Below, piece by piece: positions 41,645-49,796 of a stretch of 64,000 bases of DNA. Location: positions 15,360 to 79,359 of the forward strand of contig JBQCGD010000079.1 of the NCBI GenBank assembly GCA_051955985.1. Direction: 5' to 3'. The position numbers and the translations under genes are program-made. How positions within the stretch are numbered: position 1 is the stretch's first letter; each line of letters starts with the position of its first letter. The stretch is from DATKPA01 sp051955985. Lineage in GTDB: Bacteria > Planctomycetota > Phycisphaerae > WQYP01. The notes beneath the pieces are model-generated. The model saw only the letters and a program-made list of their open reading frames with translations, ran no database searches and was not told the origin of the DNA.

Positions 41645-43287
41645 CAGTGCCCGTTTTCCAATGCAGGCAGCTTGATTCCCTTCACCACTTCAAGGTGCGG
41701 CTCCGCCCGAAGCGCCGCCAGTGCCTCCGGCGTCGGCTCCGTGTCCACCTTCAGCAGCATCAACGCCTTATCGCCCTTCCGGCTGATCGTCATGTCCGCA
41801 ATGTTGATGTTCAATTTCCCGAACGTGTTGCCGACGAGTCCGATCACGCCCGGCTTGTCCTTGTTCACGATCAACACCATGTTCCCCGCCGGAATCATGT
41901 CCATCCAGTATCCCTTGATCCCCAGCACGCGCGGCAGGTTGTCCGCGAACACCGTCCCGATGATCGTGTGCGTCTTCGTCTCTCCTTCGATCTTCTCCGA
42001 GATTTCCAGCTCGATCGAATGCTGGATCGCCCGCTGCACCGCCTGCCCCATCGTCTCCGAGCGAATCGCAATCCCGCGCCCCTCCGCCAGGTGGAACGCG
42101 TTCACCACGTTCAGATTCTCGCTCAGGAACGGCTTGAGCAGGTTCATCACCGCCAGCCGCTGCAGCGTGTTGGCGATCCGCTTCGGCAATTCGCCGTTGG
42201 TCCGCAGCGTGATCGAATCAAACCCCTTCTCCACAATGCTCGCGAGAATCGTCCCCATGCGCTGCGCCAGATCCGCATACGCCTTTTCCTGCGGCGACAG
42301 GTTCACTTCCACCCCGCCGGCATTCACCGCGCCGACCAGCCCTTGCCCACGCAGATAGGTCAGCAGGCCCGCGACGACGTCTGTCGAAGCGGCCGTCTGC
42401 GCTTCCGTCGTCGAAGCGCCCAGGTGCGGAGTCACGACAACTTTCGCGCCGAGGTTGAACAGAATCTTCTCGCGTTCAAAAAATGCCGCTTCATCCGAAG
42501 CCGCCTTGGGCTCCGGCTCGTACACATCAATTGCCGCACCCGCCACCTGCCCGGAGGTGATCGCCTCCGCCAGCGCCTGCTCATCGATCAGGCCACCGCG
42601 GGCCGCATTGATGAACCGCACGCCCTTCTTGCACTTGGCGATCTTCTCCGCGGTCAGCAGCGTCTCGCCGCCCGGCGTGTGCAGCGTGATGTAATCGCAC
42701 ATCGGCAGGAGCGCATCGAAATCCTTGATCATCTTCACCTGCCCGTCGAGGGCCGTCTCGGCGAAGTAGAACTTGTCGAACGCGACGACTTTCATCTCCA
42801 GCCCCAGCGCCCGCTTCGCCACGGCCCGGCCGATGCGCCCGAAGCCGATCACGCCGAGCGTCTTCCCGGCGAGCTGCGTCCCCATGAACGTGTTGCGATC
42901 CCACTTCCCCGAACGCAGCGACGCATCCGCCGCCGGAATCTTGCGCGACAACGCCATCATCAGCGCCACCGCATGCTCCGCCGTCGTCAACGTGTTCGCG
43001 TCCGGCGTGTTCATCACCAGAACGCCGGCTTTCGTCGCCGCTTCCACATCCACGTTATCCACGCCCACGCCCGCCCGCGCGATCGCCTTGAGCTTCCCCG
43101 GGTTCGCCAGTTCCGCCCCCTTGATCGACACGCCCGACCGAATGATCACCCCGTCGTAATTCCCCAGCACCTTCGCCAGTTCCCCCTTCTCCCACTTCGG
43201 CGTCACCGTCAGCTTCACGTCCGGCTGTTCTTTGAGAATTTTGAGGCCTTCTTCCGCAAGTTTGTCGGCTACAAGAATGTCGAACAT
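41644..43287 (-). CDS. serA: D-3-phosphoglycerate dehydrogenase
   Basis: The ATG at 43287 (MFDILVADKL) is chosen because GGAG lies 7 nt before it but only 1 nt before the ATG at 43293. The 547-aa protein is the long SerA type. It has the substrate- and NAD-binding domains (ARAGVGVDNVD, GVIGFGRIGRAVAKRA, catalytic RGGLIDEQAL and TPHLGAS), an intervening ASB domain (about 310-460), and a C-terminal ACT domain (VLIVNKDKPGVIGLVGNTF...). It oxidises 3-phosphoglycerate to 3-phosphohydroxypyruvate, the first step of serine synthesis; the ACT domain usually mediates serine feedback. The downstream arsR-like gene overlaps its stop codon. Confidence 0.96.
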   Translation of the reverse strand: MFDILVADKLAEEGLKILKEQPDVKLTVTPKWEKGELAKVLGNYDGVIIRSGVSIKGAELANPGKLKAIARAGVGVDNVDVEAATKAGVLVMNTPDANTLTTAEHAVALMMALSRKIPAADASLRSGKWDRNTFMGTQLAGKTLGVIGFGRIGRAVAKRALGLEMKVVAFDKFYFAETALDGQVKMIKDFDALLPMCDYITLHTPGGETLLTAEKIAKCKKGVRFINAARGGLIDEQALAEAITSGQVAGAAIDVYEPEPKAASDEAAFFEREKILFNLGAKVVVTPHLGASTTEAQTAASTDVVAGLLTYLRGQGLVGAVNAGGVEVNLSPQEKAYADLAQRMGTILASIVEKGFDSITLRTNGELPKRIANTLQRLAVMNLLKPFLSENLNVVNAFHLAEGRGIAIRSETMGQAVQRAIQHSIELEISEKIEGETKTHTIIGTVFADNLPRVLGIKGYWMDMIPAGNMVLIVNKDKPGVIGLVGNTFGKLNINIADMTISRKGDKALMLLKVDTEPTPEALAALRAEPHLEVVKGIKLPALENGH

Positions 43288-43430
43288 CCGCATGCTCCGG
43301 GAATATAAGTTTTGTCTCGCCCTTCACGGGCAGGTGAAGGGGTCGAGTATAGGCGAAAGGCGCGCGGGCATAAAGGGGGGCGAACGGCCGACAGAGGGAT
43401 CGGGAAAACGCGTACTCAGGGCTGGGTCGC

Positions 43431-43450
43431 CGCCGGCTTTATTGCCGGCG
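43431..43450. repeat. Short palindrome
   Basis: CGCCGGC (43431-43437) and GCCGGCG (43444-43450) form a 7-bp stem around TTTATT. It lies in the 209-bp gap upstream of serA and resembles an interspersed palindrome. Confidence 0.45.
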
Positions 43451-43496
43451 AACGCTACGGATGGACTGATTCTTAATCGCTCTCGCCCTGTTGCGA

Positions 43497-43817
43497 TCAG
43501 GCAGAAATGTCCAGGGATGGCAGCGGAACCGCGAGCGGATGGCTCGGCTTTGGCGGGGCTGGCGGGGCCGCATCCAGGTTCTGAATCTCGACCTTGTCCT
43601 CCGCCTGCTCGCGGGCATTTTCCTGCTGCTGCTGGTGCCCTCCCCCTTGGCCATCGTCCCGGATCGAATCGACGCCTGTGTCATCCAGTTCTTCGACATC
43701 TTCGTTGTGGTGGAGAGCTTTTGCCGACTGCACCTGCCGGGCACGAAGCGAATCATTCTGTTGGCGCTGCACGGGCGTCAGCGAGGCGGAAAGAGAAGTG
43801 GCGGGAATCTGGGTCAC
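43497..43817 (-). CDS. Small hydrophilic protein of unknown function
   Basis: A GTG start at 43817 (VTQIPATSLSASLTPVQRQQND) is proposed because GAGAG lies about 7 nt upstream and the TQIP opening recalls small planctomycete proteins of unknown function. The 106-aa product has no membrane segment. It is rich in Gln, Asp, Glu and His (GGHQQQQENAREQAEDK) and ends HPLAVPLPSLDISA. It is divergent from the 43992 gene. Because evidence is only start site and composition, this remains tentative. Confidence 0.45.
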   Translation of the reverse strand: MTQIPATSLSASLTPVQRQQNDSLRARQVQSAKALHHNEDVEELDDTGVDSIRDDGQGGGHQQQQENAREQAEDKVEIQNLDAAPPAPPKPSHPLAVPLPSLDISA

Positions 43818-43991
43818 GTCGGCTCTCGTGTAGGCCCGGTCCGTCGGGAGACCTCGCATCCTGCACCCAAAATATCGACCAAACTCGATACCGATCGTGA
43901 GCGAAAGATCACCTTGATGGGGGAATTTTGCATACCAACGCCACACACACGGCTGCGGGAATTGCTCCGCAAGCCAATGTAAGATGAGATC

Positions 43992-44783
43992 ATGGATATT
44001 TCGGGACGTATTCAGGCGACTCTGCGGGAAGCTTTCCCGGAGCGTCACAAGCTACGCAAGATATACCACTTCATGGCGATCGCTGCCGCAGGCGAGCGCC
44101 TGCCGCATGTCGCATTAGACGAAGACTCGGAAGCGCCGGATGACAAAGCTCGCTGGCCGAATGAAGCGCTCCGCGTAGCCGGATTGATAAGAATTCTGCC
44201 GAAATCGGAAGACTGGGACGGCTTGCATCGTTATGCGAGGGGCCGGTTCACGCGATGGCTCGGCGATTGGCACCAACTCGCGGTAGCGGCAGATTCTCCC
44301 GCGCGCGCCCTCTGGTACCACTGGCTTCTTTTGCTCGCGCGAAAGAACCTCGGCTTCAACTTCGATCTCACACTTTTGCAGTGGCTGTGGACCAAGGGGT
44401 TTTCTTGCCAGGGAGCGTCCGGATTTCTCCATGACCTGGATTCCGAAACGCTCTTGGATCGCTTCGTCTACGACGAGCTCACCGCCCTCCACGCCGCCTA
44501 CAACTCCGCCAAAATCATCGGCGGCCCCGACGCCCCCGCCATGATGGACCAGGTCCGCCACGCCATCCGCTGGCACGTCGAAAACACCCAGCCCGACAAC
44601 ACCACCAACGAACCCTGGGCCCTCGCCGCCTTCGCCGCCCTCGACGACACCCACACCTTCGCCGAGCAGCAGCTCCACGACACCCTCACCTGGCTGCAGA
44701 ACGCCCCGCCCCTCCCCAACGGCAAAGTCCCCGTCGCCATCGGCCTGCTCGCCGATGCGGTGATGACCCTCGAAAACTGGTAA
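43992..44783 (+). CDS. Conserved-looking protein of unknown function
   Basis: This 263-aa soluble protein is helical (ALWYHWLLLLARKNLGFNFDLTLLQWLWTKG, DTHTFAEQQLHDTLTWLQ) with no signal peptide and no motif I can assign. It lies 40 bp upstream of the trm112 gene on the same strand. The gene is composite in base use: up to about 44,480 codons are mixed, afterwards third positions are almost all C. The coding frame is continuous across the change. Confidence 0.65.
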   Translation: MDISGRIQATLREAFPERHKLRKIYHFMAIAAAGERLPHVALDEDSEAPDDKARWPNEALRVAGLIRILPKSEDWDGLHRYARGRFTRWLGDWHQLAVAADSPARALWYHWLLLLARKNLGFNFDLTLLQWLWTKGFSCQGASGFLHDLDSETLLDRFVYDELTALHAAYNSAKIIGGPDAPAMMDQVRHAIRWHVENTQPDNTTNEPWALAAFAALDDTHTFAEQQLHDTLTWLQNAPPLPNGKVPVAIGLLADAVMTLENW

Positions 44784-44823
44784 GCTCCCCGCGTCGCAAA
44801 CATCCACTCACAAAGGCCCGCGC

Positions 44824-45030
44824 ATGGATCAAAAGCTGCTCGAACTCGTCGTCTGCCCCATCACCCACTCCAAACTGCACCTCGAAGGGGATGAGCTCGT
44901 CTCCGAAATCGCCGGCATCCGTTACCCCATCCGCGACGGCCTTCCCGTGCTCCTCCCCGATGCCGCCAAGCTCCCCCCCAACACCACCCTCGACCAGCTC
45001 CGCGCCCAGCGCCCCGAAAAACGCACCTAA
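44824..45030 (+). CDS. Trm112-family small zinc-binding protein
   Basis: This 68-aa protein begins MDQKLLELVVCPITHSKLHLEGDELVSEIAGIRYPIRDGLPVLLP, the characteristic Trm112/YcaR fold. Only one Cys (CPIT) is kept of the four zinc ligands found in eukaryotic Trm112, as is usual in bacterial YcaR-type proteins. Eukaryotic homologues activate methyltransferases; the bacterial role is poorly defined. Its last codons overlap by 4 bp the end of the convergent DUF434 gene. Confidence 0.88.
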   Translation: MDQKLLELVVCPITHSKLHLEGDELVSEIAGIRYPIRDGLPVLLPDAAKLPPNTTLDQLRAQRPEKRT

Positions 45031-45770
45031 CCTCGCATCGGTACGATGCGCGCCTCCGCCACATGCGTCCTCACCCCGTGCAGCGCCAAATTGCACCACC
45101 GCGGCGCCGCATGCCCCGCCGGATTCCGCGCCCCATCCAGGATCACCGAATCCGCCGTCACAATCACCTCCCCCGATTTCGCCAGCTCCGGATCCGGGTC
45201 CGGCAACAGCCTCACCTCCCACGCCCACCCGCGCTCCCCCGCAATCTCCTCCATCATCTTTTTCAACCGCCCCGAATTCGACACCGGCGCATCCAGCAGA
45301 AAGCACGCCCGCATCACCCTGAGATCAACCAGCGTCCGCCCGATGATCTCCAGTGCCGGCCCCGTCTCCGCCACCCGCTTGTAATGACCGTGCATCGACG
45401 CCAGGTCCCGCAAACAATAATCCCGCCCATGCAAAAGCACCGCCCCGCCCAACGCCGCCTCAATCGTCGTCAGCAGGTTGTACCCATCAATTAAAAGAGA
45501 ACTCCCCGCCACCCGCTCCAGCGACACACAATTCGCGCACCGCAATTCCAGCGACGCATCCGAACACGACGACCGCATCACCGCCAACCGCTGCCGCTCC
45601 GTCAGCCCATACCGATCTCCCACAATCTTCAGCGACGAAGGCAACGCATACCCACGCGACAGCAACCACGAAAGATCATGCGTCGCCGATTGCAACTCCC
45701 CCCACCGCTCCCGCGCAAACAACTCCCCATCCTCCGGGTGTGGCCCACGATGTTGCCGTTTATCAGGCAT
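45027..45770 (-). CDS. DUF434-family protein
   Basis: This 247-aa protein contains the DUF434 pattern: N-terminal helix LQSATHDLSWLLSRGYALPSSLKIVGDRYGLTERQRLAVMRSSCSD, then LLIDGYNLLTTIEAALGGAVLLHGRDYCLRDLASMHGHYK and a PIN/NYN-like core with acidic residues (IDGYN, FLLDAPVSNSGRLK, VIVTADSVILD). The NYN-like layout suggests nuclease ancestry, though function is unproven. It is convergent with trm112. Palindrome C copy 1 lies immediately upstream. Confidence 0.8.
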   Translation of the reverse strand: MPDKRQHRGPHPEDGELFARERWGELQSATHDLSWLLSRGYALPSSLKIVGDRYGLTERQRLAVMRSSCSDASLELRCANCVSLERVAGSSLLIDGYNLLTTIEAALGGAVLLHGRDYCLRDLASMHGHYKRVAETGPALEIIGRTLVDLRVMRACFLLDAPVSNSGRLKKMMEEIAGERGWAWEVRLLPDPDPELAKSGEVIVTADSVILDGARNPAGHAAPRWCNLALHGVRTHVAEARIVPMRG

Positions 45771-45783
45771 CCCAACATGATAC

Positions 45784-45837
45784 CCAAGCCCACGGCTTCC
45801 ACGCCGTGGGGATTATGGACGATCCCCGCGCAAATCC
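45784..45837. repeat. Dispersed palindromic repeat C, copy 1
   Basis: The stem arms CCCACGGC and GCCGTGGG flank a short TTCCAC loop, and the unit continues about 30 bp. Copy 2 at 56372-56423 has CCCATGGC/GCCATGGG instead, a compensatory pair change. Confidence 0.75.
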
Positions 45838-45887
45838 AACTCTCGAACCACTCCCCGACGCGCCGCGCGACGTTTCCGTCATTCCCT

Positions 45888-45945
45888 CATTCGTCATTCG
45901 AATTTGATTCGTCCTTCGTCCTTCGTCATTTGTCATTTGTCATTC
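45888..45945. repeat. Heptanucleotide tandem repeat (CATTCGT/CATTTGT units)
   Basis: About eight imperfect 7-bp units (CATTCGT, CCTTCGT, CATTTGT) run up to and into the 3' end of aguA. The aguA stop codon lies within the first unit read on the minus strand. Confidence 0.8.
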
Positions 45946-47070
45946 CGCGCCCGGCTGCTGCTGCGTCATGCAATGCAACGTCCCCAGCCCCCACACCAGA
46001 TCCCGGCAATACACCGGAATCACCGGCCGGTCCTTGAAAAACCGCTCCAACACCTTCAGCGCGGCCCCATCGTTCGGATCATTAAACACCGGCACCAGCA
46101 CCCCTGCGTTAGCAATGTAAAAGTTCGCATAACTCGCCGGCAACCGCTGCCCCTCAAAATAGACCGGCGCCGGGAGCGGCAGCTCCACCACCGTGAACGG
46201 CTTCCCCTTCGCATCCCGCATCTTCTGCAGCCGCTTCCAGTTCTCCTTCATCGGCGCATAGTTCGCATCCGATTTGTCCGTCTCCACGCACGCCACGATC
46301 GTCGTCGCATTCACAAACCGCGCCGTGTCATCGATATGCCCGTGCGTATCATCCCCCGCAATCCCCTTGTCCAGCCACAGCGTCTTTGTCACGCCCAGGT
46401 AATCCGCCAGCGTATTCTCCACCCGCTCGCGCGAAAACCCTGGGTTCCGCTGCTGCACCTCCGACAGCAGGCACTCCTCCGTCGTCAGCACGCACCCCGC
46501 CCCGTTCACATCAATCGATCCCCCCTCCAGCACAAACCGCTGCAGCTCCCCACCATCGTTCTCCCCGAACGCCGCGAACCGCTCCATCTCCAGGTAATCC
46601 GCCACCACCGTCGGCAACTGATCGTCCAACTCATTGTTGTCATACTTCGCCCACGCATTGAACTTGAAATCGTTCAACGCCGTCGCCCGCTTCTTCCCCG
46701 CCCCCTTCTGCACAAAAATCGGCCCGCTGTCGCGCGTCCACACCCGGTCCGTCGCCTGCACATGCAGCGTCACATGCGCCAGGTTCACGCCGTTCCGCTC
46801 CAGGATTTTCAGCACTTCCTTCTTGAACCGCCCGCGCTGCGAAGGCTGCACGAAAATATGCACCCGCTCCCCCTGCGCCAGCAGCCGCACAATCTCCGCA
46901 TAAATCCACGGGATCGGCTCAAACTTGTCCGGCCAGTCCTCCTGATTGTGCGGCCACGCAATCCACGTCGCCTCGTGCGGCGCCCACTCCGCCGGCATCG
47001 CATATCCCTGCGCGGCAGGCGTCTGAAAATCGGGCGGAAGATCCATAGCACTCTGACGATTTGCGGCCAT
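45940..47070 (-). CDS. aguA: Agmatine deiminase
   Basis: This 376-aa protein has family-typical length and blocks: MPAEWAPHEATWIAWPHN near the N-terminus, DRVWTRDSGPIF, LEGGSIDVNGAGCVLTTEECLL, GDDTHGHIDDTARFV (catalytic Asp/His region), and the C-terminal GTLHCMTQQQP with the nucleophilic cysteine. It converts agmatine to N-carbamoylputrescine. The next enzyme, AguB, is encoded 1.7 kb away on the same strand but is separated by nhaA. The ATG has GGAGGA upstream and a promoter at 47100-47128. The stop codon lies inside a heptanucleotide repeat. Confidence 0.95.
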   Translation of the reverse strand: MAANRQSAMDLPPDFQTPAAQGYAMPAEWAPHEATWIAWPHNQEDWPDKFEPIPWIYAEIVRLLAQGERVHIFVQPSQRGRFKKEVLKILERNGVNLAHVTLHVQATDRVWTRDSGPIFVQKGAGKKRATALNDFKFNAWAKYDNNELDDQLPTVVADYLEMERFAAFGENDGGELQRFVLEGGSIDVNGAGCVLTTEECLLSEVQQRNPGFSRERVENTLADYLGVTKTLWLDKGIAGDDTHGHIDDTARFVNATTIVACVETDKSDANYAPMKENWKRLQKMRDAKGKPFTVVELPLPAPVYFEGQRLPASYANFYIANAGVLVPVFNDPNDGAALKVLERFFKDRPVIPVYCRDLVWGLGTLHCMTQQQPGAE

Positions 47071-47099
47071 TCAATATTCCTCCAGTTGGAAGGCGACGC

Positions 47100-47128
47100 A
47101 TTATAGGAAGACTGCACATTGGGTGAAA
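47100..47128 (-). promoter_or_regulatory. Sigma-70-like promoter of aguA
   Basis: A perfect TATAAT (47105-47100, minus strand) has a weak TTTCAC -35 (47128-47123) 17 bp upstream. The predicted leader is about 22 nt. Confidence 0.6.
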
Positions 47129-47141
47129 TGCCAGTAGGCTT

Positions 47142-47437
47142 GATTCTCGTTCCCCTGCAACACCGCCGCCGCCGCCATCGAAGCCGCCGAAAAATCCGCC
47201 TTTGACCTCATCATCTCCGACATCGGCATGCCCGAAGTCACCGGCATCCAGATGCTCCAGCTCCTCCGCCGCGTTTCTGCCGCACCCGCCGTCGCCCTCA
47301 GCGGCTTCGGCATGGAATCCGACATCAGGAAAAGCCTCGACGCCGGCTTCGTTGCACACCTCACCAAGCCCATCGACCTCGACCGGCTCCTCTCCGTCAT
47401 CGAAAGCGTCGCCGCCGGCGCTGACCTCCACTCCTGA
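47142..47437 (+). pseudogene. Response-regulator receiver domain remnant (N-terminus lost)
   Basis: The frame open from 47142 to the stop at 47437 encodes the later part of a receiver domain: AIEAAEKSAFDLIISDIGMPEVTGIQMLQLLRR (phosphoacceptor Asp in ISDIGMP), then VALSGFGMESDIRKSLDAGF and the conserved Lys in LTKPIDLDRLL. The first strand and acidic pair are absent because a stop precedes codon 1, and the first ATG (47228) falls after the Asp block. A receiver of this type is usually the C-terminus of a hybrid kinase. It sits between aguA and nhaA with no kinase, so it looks like a decayed fragment. Confidence 0.75.
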
Positions 47438-47545
47438 AGCGCACCTCCGGCGGAAAGAATTCCTGCGCACCCCCCGCCTCGCCGCTTGAGCCATAAGTAA
47501 CCCCGGGTACGATCCAATATATTCCTCCACTCCCGGGAGCTTCAC

Positions 47546-48745
47546 ATGGCGACAAGCATCAAGCGCCCAACGCGCGCAGCCGCTTCCATCAACCTGCTGC
47601 GAGAATTCTCCATCCCCCTCATCGCCGGAATCGTCTTCGCCCTCGTCTGGGCCAACGCTGCGCCCGCCTCCTACGCCGCCGTCGCCCACGGAAATCTCCG
47701 CGGCCTGAACCTCGAGTTCATCGTCAATGAACTCTTCATGGCCGTCTTCTTCGGCATCGCCGCGGTCGAAATCACCGACAGCCTCTCCCCCGGCGGAAGC
47801 ATGCACCCCCTTTCCAAGGCCGTCACCCCCCTCCTCGCCACCGCAGGCGGCGTCCTCGGCCCCGCCGCCGTCTACCTCCTCCTCAACGCCCTCTGGGGAC
47901 AACCCGAATTCGCCCACGGCTGGGGCATCGCCACCGCCACCGACATCGCCCTCGCCTGGCTCGTCGCACGTCTCGTCTTCCCAAAAGGCCACCCCGCCAT
48001 CGCCTTCCTCCTCCTCCTCGCCATCGCCGACGACGCCATCGGACTTGCCATCATCGCCATCTTTTATCCCGATCCCGCCCACCCCGTTTCCCTGCCCCCC
48101 CTCGCGCTCATCGCCGCCGGAATGGCCATCGCCGCCGCGCTCCGCCGCTTCCGCATCCGCAGCTACTGGCCCTATCTCCTCGCCGCCGGCTCTCTCTCCT
48201 GGACCGGCCTCCTGTGGGCCCACCTCCACCCCGCGCTCGCACTCGTCTTCATCGTCCCCTTCATGCCCCACCGCCCGAACCCCCGCCACGAAACCGTCTT
48301 CGAACTCGACGAACGCGAACACTCCACCCTCAGCACCTTCGAACACGAATGGAAAGTCATCGTCGACTTCGGCCTCTTCTTCTTCGGCCTCGTCAACGCC
48401 GGCGTCCTCTTCTCCACCGTCGGCACCGTCACCTGGATCATCATCGCCGCGCTCTTCCTCGGAAAAACCGCCGGCATCTTCGGCCTCGGCCTCCTCTCCC
48501 AAGCCCTCGGCTTCGGCCTCCCCACCGGCATGAACCGCCGCGACCTCCTCCTCGTCGCCATGACCGCCGCCATCGGCCTCACCGTCGCCCTCTTCGTCGC
48601 CGGCGCCGCCTTCCCCGATGGCCCCACCCGCGCCGCCGCCAAAATGGGCGCCCTCGGCAGTATCCTCATCACCCCCCTCGTCCTCCTCACAAAAAGCCTG
48701 CTGCCAAAACAGCCCCACCCCGCCCAAAATCCCGCAAAAAGCTAA
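47546..48745 (+). CDS. nhaA: Na+/H+ antiporter NhaA
   Basis: This 399-aa polytopic protein matches NhaA in length and key motifs: the first helix region FSIPLIAGIVFALVWANAAP, NELFMAVFFGIAAVEI, the ATATDIALAW aspartate and the tandem IADDAIGLAIIAIFY (the ion-binding Asp pair). It exchanges external protons for internal Na+ or Li+ in pH and salt homeostasis. GGGAG lies 7 nt upstream of the ATG. It stands alone on the plus strand between aguA and aguB, which run on the other strand. Confidence 0.95.
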   Translation: MATSIKRPTRAAASINLLREFSIPLIAGIVFALVWANAAPASYAAVAHGNLRGLNLEFIVNELFMAVFFGIAAVEITDSLSPGGSMHPLSKAVTPLLATAGGVLGPAAVYLLLNALWGQPEFAHGWGIATATDIALAWLVARLVFPKGHPAIAFLLLLAIADDAIGLAIIAIFYPDPAHPVSLPPLALIAAGMAIAAALRRFRIRSYWPYLLAAGSLSWTGLLWAHLHPALALVFIVPFMPHRPNPRHETVFELDEREHSTLSTFEHEWKVIVDFGLFFFGLVNAGVLFSTVGTVTWIIIAALFLGKTAGIFGLGLLSQALGFGLPTGMNRRDLLLVAMTAAIGLTVALFVAGAAFPDGPTRAAAKMGALGSILITPLVLLTKSLLPKQPHPAQNPAKS

Positions 48746-48803
48746 GCCAACCGCAACGCCCCCAAAAACACTTTCGTGTCTTTCGTGGCTAACTGATTCG
48801 GTG

Positions 48804-49697
48804 CTACCGCCCGAACCGATTCAAAATCGGCCCATACGCATCAATCCGCCGATCCCGCAGGAACGGCCAGTTCCGCCGCGTCTCTTCCTGCAGCTTCGGA
48901 TCGATCTCCGCAATCAGGATCTCCTCCTGGTCGCGCGACGCCTTCTTGATCAGCTTCCCGAACGGATCCGCAATGAAGCTGCTCCCGAAAAACTCGATCC
49001 CGTGCTCCCCGCCGCCCGGAATCTTCTCCAGCCCCGTGCGGTTCGGCGATGCCACGTACACCCCGTTGGCAATCGCATGCGCCCGCTGGATCGTCTCCCA
49101 CGCCGAGCACTGCGCCTCGCCGAAGTGCGCCTTCTCCTTCGGATGCCACCCGATCGCCGTCGGATAAAACAGCACCGAGCAATCCTGCATCGCCGTCAGC
49201 CGCGCCGCCTCCGGGTACCACTGATCCCAGCACACCAGCACCCCGATCCGCCCGTACTTCGTCTGCCACGTCTTGAACCCCAAATCCCCCGGCGTGAAGT
49301 AATACTTCTCGTAGTAAAGCGGATCATCCGGAATGTGCATCTTCCGGTAGATGCCGAGCATGTCCCCCGTCGCATCGATGATCGCCGCCGTGTTGTGATA
49401 AAGCCCCGCCGCGCGCCGCTCAAACAGCGACGCCACGATCGCGACGTTCAGATCCTTCGCCAGCTTCGTGAGCACCTCCGTGCTCGGCCCCGGGATCGCC
49501 TCCGCCAGGTCAAAAATCGCCGGATCTTCCAACTGGCAGAAATACTGCGACCGGAACAGCTCCTGCGTGCAGATGACATTCGCCCCCTGCTTCGCCGCCT
49601 CCTTGATCCGCGACACCACCTTCTCCAAGTTCGCCTGCGGATCAGCAGAACAAGTCATCTGAATGATGCCCACGTGAAATTTGTCAGACTGCGGCAT
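48804..49697 (-). CDS. aguB: N-carbamoylputrescine amidase
   Basis: This 297-aa nitrilase-superfamily protein has the catalytic Glu (CTQELF), Lys (YRKMHIPDDP) and Cys (GVLVCWDQWYPEAARL). The blocks YYEKYYFTPGD, YPTAIGWHP and GGGEHGIEFFGSSF identify the AguB/N-carbamoylputrescine amidohydrolase group. It releases putrescine, CO2 and NH3 from the AguA product. AGGAGAG precedes the ATG. Together with aguA it gives the arginine-decarboxylase-dependent route to putrescine; the decarboxylase itself is not in the window. Confidence 0.95.
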   Translation of the reverse strand: MPQSDKFHVGIIQMTCSADPQANLEKVVSRIKEAAKQGANVICTQELFRSQYFCQLEDPAIFDLAEAIPGPSTEVLTKLAKDLNVAIVASLFERRAAGLYHNTAAIIDATGDMLGIYRKMHIPDDPLYYEKYYFTPGDLGFKTWQTKYGRIGVLVCWDQWYPEAARLTAMQDCSVLFYPTAIGWHPKEKAHFGEAQCSAWETIQRAHAIANGVYVASPNRTGLEKIPGGGEHGIEFFGSSFIADPFGKLIKKASRDQEEILIAEIDPKLQEETRRNWPFLRDRRIDAYGPILNRFGR

Positions 49698-49796
49698 TTC
49701 GAAAACTCTCCTGTCATTTCGAGACGCAAATTATAGAGACCTCCTCCCAAATATCGCCATGAACCACATTAATTTTTGCCCGCGTATCATTAGGGC

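Noticed and set aside
43491..43982. 163-codon plus-strand frame
   Set aside because: It is opposite the small minus-strand gene, has mixed composition and no motif, and its start lacks a ribosome-binding site.
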